Below, one piece after another: positions 51,714 to 61,410 of a DNA stretch of 64,000 bases. Numbering within the stretch: the stretch's first letter is position 1; every line of letters starts with the position of its first letter. The notes beneath the pieces are model-generated. The model was not told the DNA's origin, searched no databases, and saw only the letters and a program-made list of their open reading frames with translations. Source of the stretch: an uncultured Lachnospiraceae bacterium (lineage in GTDB: Bacteria; Bacillota; Clostridia; Lachnospirales; Lachnospiraceae); NCBI GenBank assembly GCA_910585005.1, contig CAJUCN010000003.1, forward strand, positions 1 through 64,000, written 5' to 3'. The translations under genes were made by a program, and so were the position numbers.

Positions 51714-54035
51714 ATGAAATTTACAGATGGTTATTGGCAGATAAAAAAGAACATCAGCCCTTTGTATGCAATAGAGTATGCATCCAGCAGGACTGAAGAT
51801 CAGGGACTTACTGTTTTTGCACCGGTTAAGCATGTGGAAAACAGGGGGGATTGCCCGGGACAGGGTCTATTGACAGTGCGTTTGTCAAGTCCTGCTGAGA
51901 ACGTGATAAAAGTTTCCGTATCACATTTTGAGGGGGGCGTTGACAGGGGGCCATATATTGAAATCCAAGAAACCAATCCAACGGTAAAGATGAACGAAGA
52001 CGAGAATGCGGTTACATTTGAGAGTGGGAATTTAAAAGCTGTGGTGGATAAAAGACCTTTTTCCTGGGGAATTACCTTTTATGATTCAACAGGTGGATGT
52101 CAGTTGACCAATACGGGTTACCATAACATGGCATATATGGTGAATAGAGATACAGGAAAGAGCTATATGGTAGAACAATTGGCATTAGATATCGATGAAT
52201 ATATTTACGGATTAGGCGAACGTTTTACACCGTTTGTTAAAAATGGGCAGATTGTTGAGATGTGGAATGAAGATGGAGGAACAGCCAGTGATATTGCATA
52301 CAAGAATATCCCGTTTTATTTGTCCAATAAAGGATACGGCGTTTTGGTAGGAGATGAAAGGGATGTAAGTTTTGAAATTGCAAGTGAAAAGGTGGAAAGA
52401 ATACAGTTTTCTGTGAGTGGGGAGAAGCTGGAGTATTACGTTATTGGCGGAGGTTCTCCTAAGGCGGTGGTATCTACTTATACAAAGCTTACGGGAAGGC
52501 CGGCATTGCCGCCGGCATGGTCATTTGGCTTGTGGCTGACTACATCTTTTTTGACAGATTATGATGAAGAAACTTGTATGGGGTTCATTGAAGGAATGCG
52601 GGAGAGGGATATTCCGTTAAGAGTATTCCACTTTGACTGTTACTGGATGGAGGCCTTTGAATGGTGCAATTTTACATGGGATTCCAAAACATTTCCTAAC
52701 CCGGTGGAGATGCTGAAACGGTATCATGAAAAAGGTATGAAAATCTGCGTTTGGATCAATCCCTATATCGGTCAAAAATCCCCGTTATTTAAAGAATGTA
52801 AGCAAAAAGGATACTTTATTAAAAAAACTGACGGGAGCGTTTGGCAAACGGATAAGTGGCAGGCCGGAATGGGAATCATTGACTTTACAAATCCGGAGGC
52901 AGCAAATTGGTATACCCATAAACTAAAAGGGTTGCTAGATATGGGAGTGGATTGTTTTAAGACAGACTTTGGAGAAAGAATACCGGTAAAGGATATTGCC
53001 TATTATGATGGAAGTGATTCTTTGAAAATGCATAATTATTATACATATTTATATAATCAAACGGTATTTCGCTTACTGGAAACGGAAAAAGGTATTGGGG
53101 AAGCAGTTTTATTTGCCCGTTCGGCAACAGTCGGAGGACAAAAATTCCCGGTGCACTGGGGTGGGGACTGTGAAGGCTCTTATCCTTCGATGGCTGAAAC
53201 CTTACGGGGTGGGCTGTCGTTGGCCTGTTCAGGATTTGGCTATTGGAGTCATGATATTGGCGGATTTGAAAAAACGGCTGAGGCAGATGTATATAAGAGA
53301 TGGTGCCAATTTGGACTGCTTAGTTCCCACAGCCGTCTTCACGGTTCAAAATCTTATCGGGTGCCATGGCATTATGACGAGGAAGCTTGTGATGTTCTGC
53401 GAAAATTTACCAAACTGAAATATTTGCTCATGCCATATTTGTATTATCAAGCCGTATGCACTCATAACTATGGGATACCAATGCTCAGGCCTATGTTTAT
53501 GGAATTTCCTGGGGACAGGGCATGTGAGACTTTGGACAAGCAGTTTATGATGGGAGATTCCTTGTTGGTTGCCCCTATTTTTAAGACTTCGGGCGTTGTG
53601 GAATATTATCTGCCAGATGGAGAATGGTTTAACATTTTTACGAAGGAGACGGTAACCGGAGGGAGCTGGAAAAAAGAATGCTATGATTTTATGTCAATGC
53701 CTCTATTTGTAAGAGAGGGAAGTATAATTGTGATGGGAAACTGCGATACAAAACCAGATTACGATTATTCCAGAGAGGCAAAATTGTTAATTTTTTTACC
53801 TGAAGACGGAATGTCCGCCAGCACGGAAGTAACAGACCTAAACGGGAAGACTGTACTTTATATTACAGCCGTCAGAAAAGAAAATTGTGTGAGGGTGGTT
53901 ACGACAGGAAAGGACACGGAACTTACTTGCCATGTTTTGGGGGATCAGAAATGTGAAGTTATTTTAAACCATAAAGGTATCGTTGATCATAAGGAGGAAG
54001 AAAAGCAGAGAAAGGGGGAGGAGCCATATGCATAA
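51714..54035 (+). CDS. yicI: GH31 alpha-xylosidase (YicI-like)
   Basis: A 773-residue GH31 enzyme, the length of E. coli YicI (772). The nucleophile is D418 in KTDFGERIP, the exact YicI motif, and the acid is D485 in HWGGDC. Substrate-site segments DCYWMEAFEWCNFTWD and LLSSHSRLHGSKSYR agree with alpha-xylosidase. It releases alpha-1,6-xylose from isoprimeverose-like ends of xyloglucan oligosaccharides. No signal peptide, so cytoplasmic. It overlaps the next gene by 8 nt. Confidence 0.92.
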   Translation: MKFTDGYWQIKKNISPLYAIEYASSRTEDQGLTVFAPVKHVENRGDCPGQGLLTVRLSSPAENVIKVSVSHFEGGVDRGPYIEIQETNPTVKMNEDENAVTFESGNLKAVVDKRPFSWGITFYDSTGGCQLTNTGYHNMAYMVNRDTGKSYMVEQLALDIDEYIYGLGERFTPFVKNGQIVEMWNEDGGTASDIAYKNIPFYLSNKGYGVLVGDERDVSFEIASEKVERIQFSVSGEKLEYYVIGGGSPKAVVSTYTKLTGRPALPPAWSFGLWLTTSFLTDYDEETCMGFIEGMRERDIPLRVFHFDCYWMEAFEWCNFTWDSKTFPNPVEMLKRYHEKGMKICVWINPYIGQKSPLFKECKQKGYFIKKTDGSVWQTDKWQAGMGIIDFTNPEAANWYTHKLKGLLDMGVDCFKTDFGERIPVKDIAYYDGSDSLKMHNYYTYLYNQTVFRLLETEKGIGEAVLFARSATVGGQKFPVHWGGDCEGSYPSMAETLRGGLSLACSGFGYWSHDIGGFEKTAEADVYKRWCQFGLLSSHSRLHGSKSYRVPWHYDEEACDVLRKFTKLKYLLMPYLYYQAVCTHNYGIPMLRPMFMEFPGDRACETLDKQFMMGDSLLVAPIFKTSGVVEYYLPDGEWFNIFTKETVTGGSWKKECYDFMSMPLFVREGSIIVMGNCDTKPDYDYSREAKLLIFLPEDGMSASTEVTDLNGKTVLYITAVRKENCVRVVTTGKDTELTCHVLGDQKCEVILNHKGIVDHKEEEKQRKGEEPYA

Positions 54036-55413
54036 TTATGAAGAATGTTTCAACTATGTCAGACAAGGGTCATCCCCGTCAACATTAAAGATTAGTGATG
54101 TGAAATTTACTAAGATTAATCTGCCGCCGTGGGGTTCCTATTTGATTCGGATTGATACAAATCAAGGAATCAGCGGCTATGGGGAGATGAGGGATGGAGC
54201 CAGTATTACATATCTGAAGTACTTGAAGAGCCGTATTGTTGGTGAAAATCCATGTGAAGTTGACCGATTGTTCAGGAAGATAAAGCAGTTTGGAGGGCAG
54301 GCAAGGCAGTCAGCGGGAGTTTGCGCGATTGAGATCGCTTTGTGGGATCTGGCAGGGAAAGCATACGGTGTTCCGGTGTACCAACTTCTGGGTGGGCGTT
54401 TCAGGGATCGCGTGCGCTTATATGCAGATACGCATATAGAGAAAGGAAGGGCAACCGGAACTATCATGACGCCAGAGGAGGTAGGGGAAATCCTTGCAGG
54501 ATATATGAAACAAGGATTTACAGTCTTAAAGATTTTGAGCCTGGAACTGCTAATGGAACAAAAAGGGAATTACAGCGGGCCGCTTGACTGGATAAGGGAA
54601 TTAAGGGAAGCGCAGCGGCAAGTGTATGAGACTGCAAAGAAGGGAAACCTGGCGGAGACGATGGCTGCCAACGCGAAACTCTATGATTATAACCGGATTC
54701 AGCATCCTTTTACCAATATACATATTACGGAGAGAGGGCTGGAACAGATGGATGAATATATTCATCGTATCAGAGAGGTGATAGGCTATGAAGTGCCTTT
54801 GGCAATTGACCATTTTGGGCATTTTCCACTGCCAGATATGATTAAAATAGCCAGACGGCTTGAAAAATACCATTTAGCATGGTTGGAGGATATGCTGCCA
54901 TGGCATCTGACAGAACAGTATAAGCAATTGAAAATGTCCACAACAGCTTCCATTGCGACAGGTGAGGATATGTATCTGACTGAAACTTTTGAGCCGCTGT
55001 TGCAAGCGGGGGCAATTGACATTGTACATCCTGATCTGCTTACCTGCGGGGGGATCCTTGAAACAAAAAAGCTGGGGGACTTGGCGGCAAGATATGGCGT
55101 TTCTATGGCGCTTCATATGTGTGAAAGCCCTATTTCGGCATTGGCAGGGGCACATATGGCTACTGCAAGTGAAAACTTTTTTACGCAGGAACATGACGCA
55201 TTTGATATCTGCTGGTGGGAAGATTTGGTCATAGGTTTACCGAAGCCGATTGTACAGGATGGATTTACGGTTGTAACAGATGCGCCGGGGCTTGGGTTTG
55301 AAAAATTAAATGAAGATGTTATCCGGGAACATGGGCCTATAAAAGATAAGACAGTATGGCTGTCAACGGATGAATGGAACCAGGAAAAATCATTAGACAG
55401 ATTATGGAGTTGA
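54028..55413 (+). CDS. Enolase-superfamily (mandelate racemase/muconate lactonizing) enzyme
   Basis: A 461-residue enolase-superfamily protein. Metal ligands are D261 in AIDHFGHFP, E287 in WLEDML and E313 in TGEDMY; H363 in LHMCESP is a candidate base. The capping-domain segment WDLAGKAYGVPVYQLLGG is typical of the MR branch. The barrel KxK position reads LKILSLE, so that base is not clear. Start 54028 follows GGGGGAGGAG. The superfamily dehydrates sugar acids or epimerises. Its position among GH31, VOC and GH1 genes suggests a step on a sugar acid made from imported oligosaccharides. Confidence 0.87.
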   Translation: MHNYEECFNYVRQGSSPSTLKISDVKFTKINLPPWGSYLIRIDTNQGISGYGEMRDGASITYLKYLKSRIVGENPCEVDRLFRKIKQFGGQARQSAGVCAIEIALWDLAGKAYGVPVYQLLGGRFRDRVRLYADTHIEKGRATGTIMTPEEVGEILAGYMKQGFTVLKILSLELLMEQKGNYSGPLDWIRELREAQRQVYETAKKGNLAETMAANAKLYDYNRIQHPFTNIHITERGLEQMDEYIHRIREVIGYEVPLAIDHFGHFPLPDMIKIARRLEKYHLAWLEDMLPWHLTEQYKQLKMSTTASIATGEDMYLTETFEPLLQAGAIDIVHPDLLTCGGILETKKLGDLAARYGVSMALHMCESPISALAGAHMATASENFFTQEHDAFDICWWEDLVIGLPKPIVQDGFTVVTDAPGLGFEKLNEDVIREHGPIKDKTVWLSTDEWNQEKSLDRLWS

Positions 55414-55416
55414 ATT

Positions 55417-55878
55417 ATGAGTAAGCCAATAGAAGATATGAGATTAGTACAAATAGGATTTTTGGTAAAGGATATTAATAAGACAAAGAAAGAATTTTCA
55501 AGATTTTTTGATGTACCTGAGCCGGAGACAGTAAATAGTGGTGAATATGAAATAACAAAAACTGAATATAGAGGAAAGCCGGCGCCTGGAGCTAAATGTT
55601 ATATGACATTTTTTTACTTCGGTGATTTGCAGATGGAATTAATACAGCCAAATGAAGAACCCAGCATATGGCGGGAACATTTAGATGAATTTGGAGAAGG
55701 CATTCATCATATTTCCTTTCAGGTAAGAGGAATGAAAAAAACGATAGAAGCATGCGAGGGGTGGGGAATGAATTTGCTGCAAAAGGGTGAGTACCGCCGC
55801 GGAAATGGCAGATATGCGTTTTTGGATGCCCTGGAAAGTTTAAAAGTTGTCATAGAGCTTTTGGAGAGTGATAAATAG
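55417..55878 (+). CDS. VOC (glyoxalase fold) protein
   Basis: A 153-residue vicinal-oxygen-chelate protein with two betaalphabetabetabeta modules: VQIGFLVKDINKTKKEF and MELIQP, then GIHHISFQV and VVIELLE. The usual first metal His (HIGI) is Gln here, so metal binding may differ from methylmalonyl-CoA epimerase. It starts 3 nt after the enolase-superfamily gene and 20 nt before GH1, so is a tight operon member. Its role is probably isomerase/epimerase on a keto-sugar, as inference only. Confidence 0.82.
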   Translation: MSKPIEDMRLVQIGFLVKDINKTKKEFSRFFDVPEPETVNSGEYEITKTEYRGKPAPGAKCYMTFFYFGDLQMELIQPNEEPSIWREHLDEFGEGIHHISFQVRGMKKTIEACEGWGMNLLQKGEYRRGNGRYAFLDALESLKVVIELLESDK

Positions 55879-55898
55879 AAAAGCAAGGAGAGGATCAT

Positions 55899-57266
55899 AT
55901 GGAATGGAAGAAGTTTCCCAAAGATTTTATTTGGGGTGTGGCGACATCGGCATATCAGATAGAAGGCGCTTATAATGAAGATGACCGGGGGGAAACGATT
56001 TGGGATCGTTATTGCAGCATACCAGGGAATGTGCTTCATATGGATAACGGAAATATAGCTTGTGACCATTATCATCGTTATAAAGACGACATACAATTGA
56101 TGAAAAATATGGGGATAAAAGCATATCGGTTTTCTGTTGCATGGTCGCGTATTTTTCCAAAAGGAAAAGGAAAAGTAAATCAAAAGGGATTGGATTTTTA
56201 TGTTGAATTGGTAGATGGATTATTAAAAGCAGGTATTGAACCCGTTATTACCTTGTACCATTGGGATCTGCCCCAGGCCCTACAGGATATTGGGGGATGG
56301 TCAAATCCGGATCTGCCCGTATATTTTCTGGAATATGCGAAGGTGTTGTTTGAGATTTTAGGCGGAAAAGTGAAAAAGTGGATTACACTAAATGAGCCGT
56401 ATTGTGCAGCCTTTTTGGGGAACTATGAAGGACGGCAAGCTCCGGGAAATCATGATTTTTCTTTGGCACTGCGTTGTGCGTATTATATGTATGTAGGCCA
56501 TGGAATGGTAGTAGATTATTTTAAGAGCAGCGGTTTGGAAGGTGAAATTGGGATTGCGCTTAATCTGATGGGGAGATTGCCGTATAGCAGTAAAAAGAAA
56601 GATGTGTATGCTGCAAAGATTGCGGATGGGTATTTGAACCGATGGTTTTTGGATCCGCTTGTTTATGGAAAATACCCTCAGGATATGGTTACGTTATATG
56701 AGTCTAACGGGGTAATAATGCCTGAATTTGATGAAGAGCATTTACGGTTGATGAGTTTGGAAGTGGATTTTATAGGATTGAATTATTACAATGATTTTTG
56801 GGTAAAATCCAGCAAAAGCCGGTGGCCATTAGGGTTTGTGATTGAAAATCCACCGAACTTGCCGGTCAATGACCGTGGATGGCCTGTGACGGAACAGGGG
56901 TTTAAAGATATGCTTTTGAGGTTGAAAAATGAATATAACATAAGAAAGATATATATTACGGAAAATGGAACATCTTTTCCGGATGTGGTAACGAAAAAAG
57001 GCACAGTAGAAGATGGAAACAGGAAAGACTATATGCAAAGACATATTAGTATGATGCAGGAAGCAATTGAGGATGGAGCGCCGGTAAAAGGCTATTTTTA
57101 TTGGTCGCTGTATGATAATTTTGAATGGTCTTTTGGTTATACCAGCCGTTTTGGGATTGTGTTTGTTGACTTCGAGTCCCAAAAAAGAATTATAAAGCAA
57201 AGCGGCCATTGGTATTCGGATGTGATAAAAAATAATGCGGTAAAGGAGGAAACAGAACATGAATAA
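55899..57266 (+). CDS. GH1 beta-glucosidase
   Basis: A 455-residue GH1 enzyme. The acid/base is E166 in LNEP and the nucleophile is E355 in ITENG; KDFIWGVATSAYQIEGA and YHWDLPQAL are family segments. It cleaves terminal beta-glucose (or beta-galactose) from oligosaccharides. There is no signal peptide and no phospho-sugar-binding motif evident, consistent with an ABC (not PTS) import route. It overlaps the oxidoreductase gene by 8 nt. Confidence 0.94.
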   Translation: MEWKKFPKDFIWGVATSAYQIEGAYNEDDRGETIWDRYCSIPGNVLHMDNGNIACDHYHRYKDDIQLMKNMGIKAYRFSVAWSRIFPKGKGKVNQKGLDFYVELVDGLLKAGIEPVITLYHWDLPQALQDIGGWSNPDLPVYFLEYAKVLFEILGGKVKKWITLNEPYCAAFLGNYEGRQAPGNHDFSLALRCAYYMYVGHGMVVDYFKSSGLEGEIGIALNLMGRLPYSSKKKDVYAAKIADGYLNRWFLDPLVYGKYPQDMVTLYESNGVIMPEFDEEHLRLMSLEVDFIGLNYYNDFWVKSSKSRWPLGFVIENPPNLPVNDRGWPVTEQGFKDMLLRLKNEYNIRKIYITENGTSFPDVVTKKGTVEDGNRKDYMQRHISMMQEAIEDGAPVKGYFYWSLYDNFEWSFGYTSRFGIVFVDFESQKRIIKQSGHWYSDVIKNNAVKEETEHE

Positions 57267-58413
57267 ACAGGACAAGGTAGGAGTGGCGATTGTTGGATGT
57301 GGTGCAATCAGTCAAATTTACTTTGAAAACCTTATCAATAATTTTTCTATTATTGAGGTGTTAGGATGTTGTGATCTCAATAAGAACCTGGCCGACAAAT
57401 ATGCAGATCAGTATGGGATCAAGTCTATGGAGCTGGAAGAGATTATAAATAATGACGAGATTGAAATTGTTGTTAATTTGACCAATCCGGACGCTCATTA
57501 TGAAGTGATCAAAGGTTTATTGGAACATGGAAAACATGTTTATACGGAAAAAGTAATTGCACCGGAGTTTGAACAGGCAAAGGAACTGGCAACGTTAGCC
57601 GAGAGCAAAAAGTTACTCCTGTGCAGTGCGCCAGACACATTTCTTGGGGCGGCTATTCAGACGGCAAAGTGGGTAGTAAATTCTGGAATGATTGGTAAAG
57701 TGACCTCCAGCGTTGCTGTTTTACAAAGAGATGCAAACCTGCTGGCTGAAAAGTTTCCCTTTACGGTGCGAAAAGGCGGTGGGATCGGGATTGATGTGGG
57801 AATTTACTATACAACAGCCATGATCAATATTTTGGGAGAGGTGAAAGAAGTCTGTGGAATGTCAGGGATTCTTTTTCCGGAGCAAACCCACTATTTTGTT
57901 AAAAACGGGAATTTTGAGGAGTCATATGTGCAGGAATCCGAAACGTACCTTGTGGGCAGCCTTCAATTTTCTAATGGATGCGTTGGAACGTTGCACTTTA
58001 ATTCCAGAAGCATACGGATGGAAAAACCATATGTGGCTTTTTACGGGACGGAGGGAGTTTTATTTTTGGAGGATCCTAACCTTTTTGGTGGGGATGTAAA
58101 GGTGATTTTGAAAGGACAGACCGAACCAATAAAGGTGCCTTATACACATGCATATCATGAAAACAACCGGGGACTAGGGGTGGCAGAAATGGCCTGGGCA
58201 ATGCGGAAGGGAAGAAAGCCGAGAGCCCATGCTTCAATGGCGCTGCATGCACTGGAGATTTTAACAGGAATTGTTGAAAGCCAAAGCGTTCATTCCTTTT
58301 ACCAGATGAAAACAGAGTTCTGTATTCCGGATATCCTTCCCAAAGGATATCTGGGAGAGGAGTATGCAGGAAGTGATCCGGAGGCTGGGTTAAGTATAAA
58401 TGATGCAGGATGA
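57259..58413 (+). CDS. Gfo/Idh/MocA-family oxidoreductase
   Basis: A 384-residue NAD(P)-dependent sugar oxidoreductase. The Rossmann motif is VGCGAISQIYFEN (about residues 12-24); EKVIAPEF carries the family's EKP-like lysine, and GIGIDVGIYYTTAMINILG the second-domain helix. Members oxidise sugar hydroxyls, often C3 or C2. It is last in the operon, with a terminator after it. Together with the VOC and enolase-superfamily proteins it suggests oxidation of a sugar after hydrolysis. Confidence 0.9.
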   Translation: MNKQDKVGVAIVGCGAISQIYFENLINNFSIIEVLGCCDLNKNLADKYADQYGIKSMELEEIINNDEIEIVVNLTNPDAHYEVIKGLLEHGKHVYTEKVIAPEFEQAKELATLAESKKLLLCSAPDTFLGAAIQTAKWVVNSGMIGKVTSSVAVLQRDANLLAEKFPFTVRKGGGIGIDVGIYYTTAMINILGEVKEVCGMSGILFPEQTHYFVKNGNFEESYVQESETYLVGSLQFSNGCVGTLHFNSRSIRMEKPYVAFYGTEGVLFLEDPNLFGGDVKVILKGQTEPIKVPYTHAYHENNRGLGVAEMAWAMRKGRKPRAHASMALHALEILTGIVESQSVHSFYQMKTEFCIPDILPKGYLGEEYAGSDPEAGLSINDAG

Positions 58414-58434
58414 ATTTGCTTGCTGCAATTTTTT

Positions 58435-58468
58435 CAAGGGGAGCTGACAGCAGCTTCCCTTGATTTTT
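58435..58468 (+). terminator. Terminator of the second sugar operon
   Basis: Stem CAAGGGGAGCTG / CAGCTTCCCTTG (one G-T pair), 4-nt loop, then ATTTTTC. Confidence 0.8.
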
Positions 58469-58618
58469 CAATTCTTTCTTATAACTTTTAAAGTTTCAGT
58501 ATCAGAAAATTGAGCGTTTCAGGTGGAAATGAGGTGGGAAACAGGGTATGATAAAGACGGGATATCGCCTGCCGGTGGCCAAAGTCAAATCCGGGATGTT
58601 TTTAGGAGGGAACGCAAG

Positions 58619-59269
58619 ATGAGGTTTTATATATCTGACCAGCATTTTTTTCACAGTAATTTAAATGACCATATGGATAAAAGAGGTTTTGCCACCGGGG
58701 AAGAGATGAATGAGTATATGATCAGCCAGTGGAACAGTAAGGTGCGTAAAAACGATGAAGTGGTGATATTAGGAGATCTGTCGGTGGGGAAAGCGGAAGA
58801 GACCAATGAGATTGTCCGCCGGCTTACGGGAAAATTGTATCTGATAGCAGGAAACCATGATCGTTTTTTGCAAAAGAAGGAATTTGATACTTCCCGCTTT
58901 GTGTGGATCAGACCCTATGGGGAAGTGCATGATAATAACCGCCGGGTGATTCTGAGCCATTATCCGTTTTTTTGCTACAATAAGCAATATCTGAGAGACA
59001 AAAAGGGAATTCCCAGAACCTATATGCTATATGGGCATGTACACAATACCTATGATGAATATCTGGTCAATCAATTTGTGCAGATGACGCGGAAGGAAAT
59101 CCGCAGTGTCAGGGGAAGTGAGGAACGATTGCCAATTCCCTGCAATTTGATCAACTGTTTTTGCATGTTTTCGGATTATGTGCCGTTAACCTTAGATGAG
59201 TGGATTGAGTTAGATGGCAGGCGCAGAAGCCAGATGAAGCGGGAAGATTTTGACAGTATTCTTTTATAA
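58619..59269 (+). CDS. Calcineurin-like metallophosphoesterase
   Basis: A 216-residue phosphoesterase with the full metal set: SDQHFFH (D, H), GDLS, GNHDR, ILSHYP and YGHVHN. Start 58619 (MRFYISD) follows AGGAGGG; a longer in-frame frame upstream has no site. Substrate unknown: this small branch includes cyclic nucleotide or nucleotide phosphatases. Confidence 0.9.
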   Translation: MRFYISDQHFFHSNLNDHMDKRGFATGEEMNEYMISQWNSKVRKNDEVVILGDLSVGKAEETNEIVRRLTGKLYLIAGNHDRFLQKKEFDTSRFVWIRPYGEVHDNNRRVILSHYPFFCYNKQYLRDKKGIPRTYMLYGHVHNTYDEYLVNQFVQMTRKEIRSVRGSEERLPIPCNLINCFCMFSDYVPLTLDEWIELDGRRRSQMKREDFDSILL

Positions 59270-59338
59270 TATGACATACCGTTGTCTGGTTTTGCGGTGT
59301 ATGATTATTTACAGGTTAAGGAAGGGTGGGAGACAGGT

Positions 59339-60211
59339 ATGCATTTGGTTGACGTAAAAGGGATCTTATCTGCACAAAATGGCATGAACCTATACCGGGG
59401 GTGCACTCATGGCTGCATTTATTGTGATAGCCGGAGCAGATGCTATCAAATAAACCATGATTTTGAGGACATTGAGGTGAAGCAGAATGCCCCGCAGCTT
59501 TTGGAAAAAGCACTGCGGTCGAAACGGAAAAAGTGCATGATCGGTACGGGCGCTATGTGTGACCCCTATATGCACTGTGAAGAGGAAGTGGGTCTGACAA
59601 GGAACTGTTTGGAATTGATTGACCGTTATGAATTCGGACTTACCATACAGACGAAATCTGACAGGATCCTGCGTGATCTGGATCTGTTAAAAAGCATTCA
59701 TAAGAAAGCAAAGTGTGTGGTGCAAATGACGCTCACCACCTATGATGAAGATCTTTGCAGAATTCTTGAACCGAATGTGTGTACCACAAAGAGGCGCTTT
59801 GAAGTGCTGCAAATTATGAAAGAAAACGGAATCCCTACGGTGGTCTGGCTTTCGCCCATCCTGCCTTTTATCAATGATACCAGGAAAAACCTGGAAGGGA
59901 TCTTAGATTATTGTGTTCAGGCCGAAGTGTACGGGATCATCAATTTTGGAATCGGGATGACTCTTCGGGAAGGGGACCGGGAGTATTATTACGCTGCGCT
60001 AGACCGGCATTTTCCCGGGCTGAAACAGAAATATCATCAGAAATACGGTTATGCTTATGAGATCGTAAGTGATAATAATAAAGAGTTGATGTCCCTTTTT
60101 TATGCCAGATGCAGGGAACATGCCATTGTATGTGACACGGGAAAAGTATTTGAGTATTTACATGAGTTTCCGGCTAATGTGGGGTATGAACAGCTTAGCC
60201 TGAAGCTATGA
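59339..60211 (+). CDS. Radical SAM protein (SplB-like)
   Basis: A 290-residue radical SAM enzyme. C22, C26 and C29 in GCTHGCIYCD form the CxxxCxxC 4Fe-4S motif, with QTKSDRILRDLDLL and VQMTLTTYDEDLCRILEPN in the barrel. The layout is like the spore photoproduct lyase-related group. Start 59339 (MHLVDVKG) is preferred over an in-frame start 57 nt upstream for its nearby GGGAG. The gene follows the phosphoesterase by 69 nt. Substrate unknown. Confidence 0.85.
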   Translation: MHLVDVKGILSAQNGMNLYRGCTHGCIYCDSRSRCYQINHDFEDIEVKQNAPQLLEKALRSKRKKCMIGTGAMCDPYMHCEEEVGLTRNCLELIDRYEFGLTIQTKSDRILRDLDLLKSIHKKAKCVVQMTLTTYDEDLCRILEPNVCTTKRRFEVLQIMKENGIPTVVWLSPILPFINDTRKNLEGILDYCVQAEVYGIINFGIGMTLREGDREYYYAALDRHFPGLKQKYHQKYGYAYEIVSDNNKELMSLFYARCREHAIVCDTGKVFEYLHEFPANVGYEQLSLKL

Positions 60212-60272
60212 AGTTCCGGTTGCCAGTTTGGCAAAAAAATTTATTTGACAGTCGATATCCAACGGCAAACTA

Positions 60273-60281
60273 TGCTATAAT
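60273..60281 (+). promoter_or_regulatory. Extended -10 promoter of the diguanylate cyclase gene
   Basis: TGC TATAAT (TG at 60273-60274, TATAAT at 60276-60281) is a good extended -10 element about 35 nt ahead of the start. An upstream TTGACA (60245-60250) is 25 bp away and too far to be its -35. Confidence 0.5.
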
Positions 60282-60315
60282 GTAACCAGGATTTTGGGAT
60301 GGGGTGCTTAAAAGG

Positions 60316-61395
60316 ATGGGGCAGAATAAAAAGATACTTGAAGGTGTAAATACAAGGTATTTCTTTCAATCAAAGTATGACTATTACAAGAAGTTCAATA
60401 CATGGGTGATTATCCTTTCGGCTTTGGCGTCAGTTACTTATTTCGTGTCGGATTGCCAGTTATTTGGCCGTATGGCGTGGGAAACGCTTCTTCCAAGGAC
60501 GTTCATTTTATTTCCAATGTTTGTATTTATTTTTTTAAATCGGAAAATATCGGATTACAGGGTCATGGTGGTCCTGTCCTATTTGATTATCCATGGGATT
60601 ATGTGGTGTACCATATGGGCCATTTATTATCTTCCCATCAAACAGCATGCCAATGAGGGATTTATCATTATGCATTTGATGTTCTTTGCAGTAGGGTTTT
60701 GTGCGCCTTTTAAGTACGGTACGATTGCCCATTGTCTGGTGATTACAAATATTATTTTATCAAATACATTCAATCATTACGAAAGCTTTGACATGATGCT
60801 CACGCTGGGGATTCCTTGTGTGGTGGCAATCTGTGCGGTTCAGTATGTAATGGAGCAGGTTTATACGGATCAGTTTTTGACCAGGCGGCAGCTTGAAAAG
60901 GCGCTTACGCTGGATTATCTGACCAAAGCGTATAACAGAAACAAATTGAAGGATATCTGCGATGAGGCGGGTTCTAAACTGTTGGTGGCGGAGAAGGAAA
61001 CCTATATTTTAGTAGTGGATATTGACTTTTTTAAATGTGTGAATGATACCTACGGGCATGATGGCGGTGACAAAGCGTTGGTCTATTTGGTGGAAACGAT
61101 CAAAAGCTGTATTCGCACCACCGATTATGTGATTCGGTGGGGCGGTGAAGAGTTTATTGTGATCTTACAGAACTGTCCGGGAGAAAAGGCACGGTTTATT
61201 GCCGAGAATATCAGGAAAAAGGTTCAGGAAGGGGAAGGGGCCTTTTGCCCCATCACGGTTTCTGTAGGTGTGAGCCGTTATGATGGGAAAGATTATCACA
61301 CGGCCATTACCCAGGCCGATGAAGCGTTGTATACAGCCAAGAAAAATGGAAGAAACCAGGTGGTCTGTTTTTGGGAAGAACAGCAGACGGTGTAA
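60316..61395 (+). CDS. GGDEF-domain diguanylate cyclase
   Basis: A 359-residue membrane protein with about six hydrophobic segments over residues 30-200 and a C-terminal GGDEF domain. The active site is GGEEF with RTTD five residues before it, the inhibitory I-site, so the enzyme should make c-di-GMP and be product-inhibited. LTKAYNRNKL and DIDFFKCVNDTYGHDGGD are other family segments. The start could also be an in-frame GTG at 60304. No effector gene is nearby. Confidence 0.9.
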   Translation: MGQNKKILEGVNTRYFFQSKYDYYKKFNTWVIILSALASVTYFVSDCQLFGRMAWETLLPRTFILFPMFVFIFLNRKISDYRVMVVLSYLIIHGIMWCTIWAIYYLPIKQHANEGFIIMHLMFFAVGFCAPFKYGTIAHCLVITNIILSNTFNHYESFDMMLTLGIPCVVAICAVQYVMEQVYTDQFLTRRQLEKALTLDYLTKAYNRNKLKDICDEAGSKLLVAEKETYILVVDIDFFKCVNDTYGHDGGDKALVYLVETIKSCIRTTDYVIRWGGEEFIVILQNCPGEKARFIAENIRKKVQEGEGAFCPITVSVGVSRYDGKDYHTAITQADEALYTAKKNGRNQVVCFWEEQQTV

Positions 61396-61410
61396 TACGG
61401 AGGGGAGATT

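Noticed and set aside
45919..58413. Recent horizontal transfer of the second sugar locus
   Set aside because: The DNA looks somewhat more AT-rich, but there are no mobility genes or flanking repeats, and composition was judged only by eye.
60245..60250. TTGACA upstream of the diguanylate cyclase gene
   Set aside because: It is 25 bp from the TATAAT, too far for a -35 box; the extended -10 element is enough.
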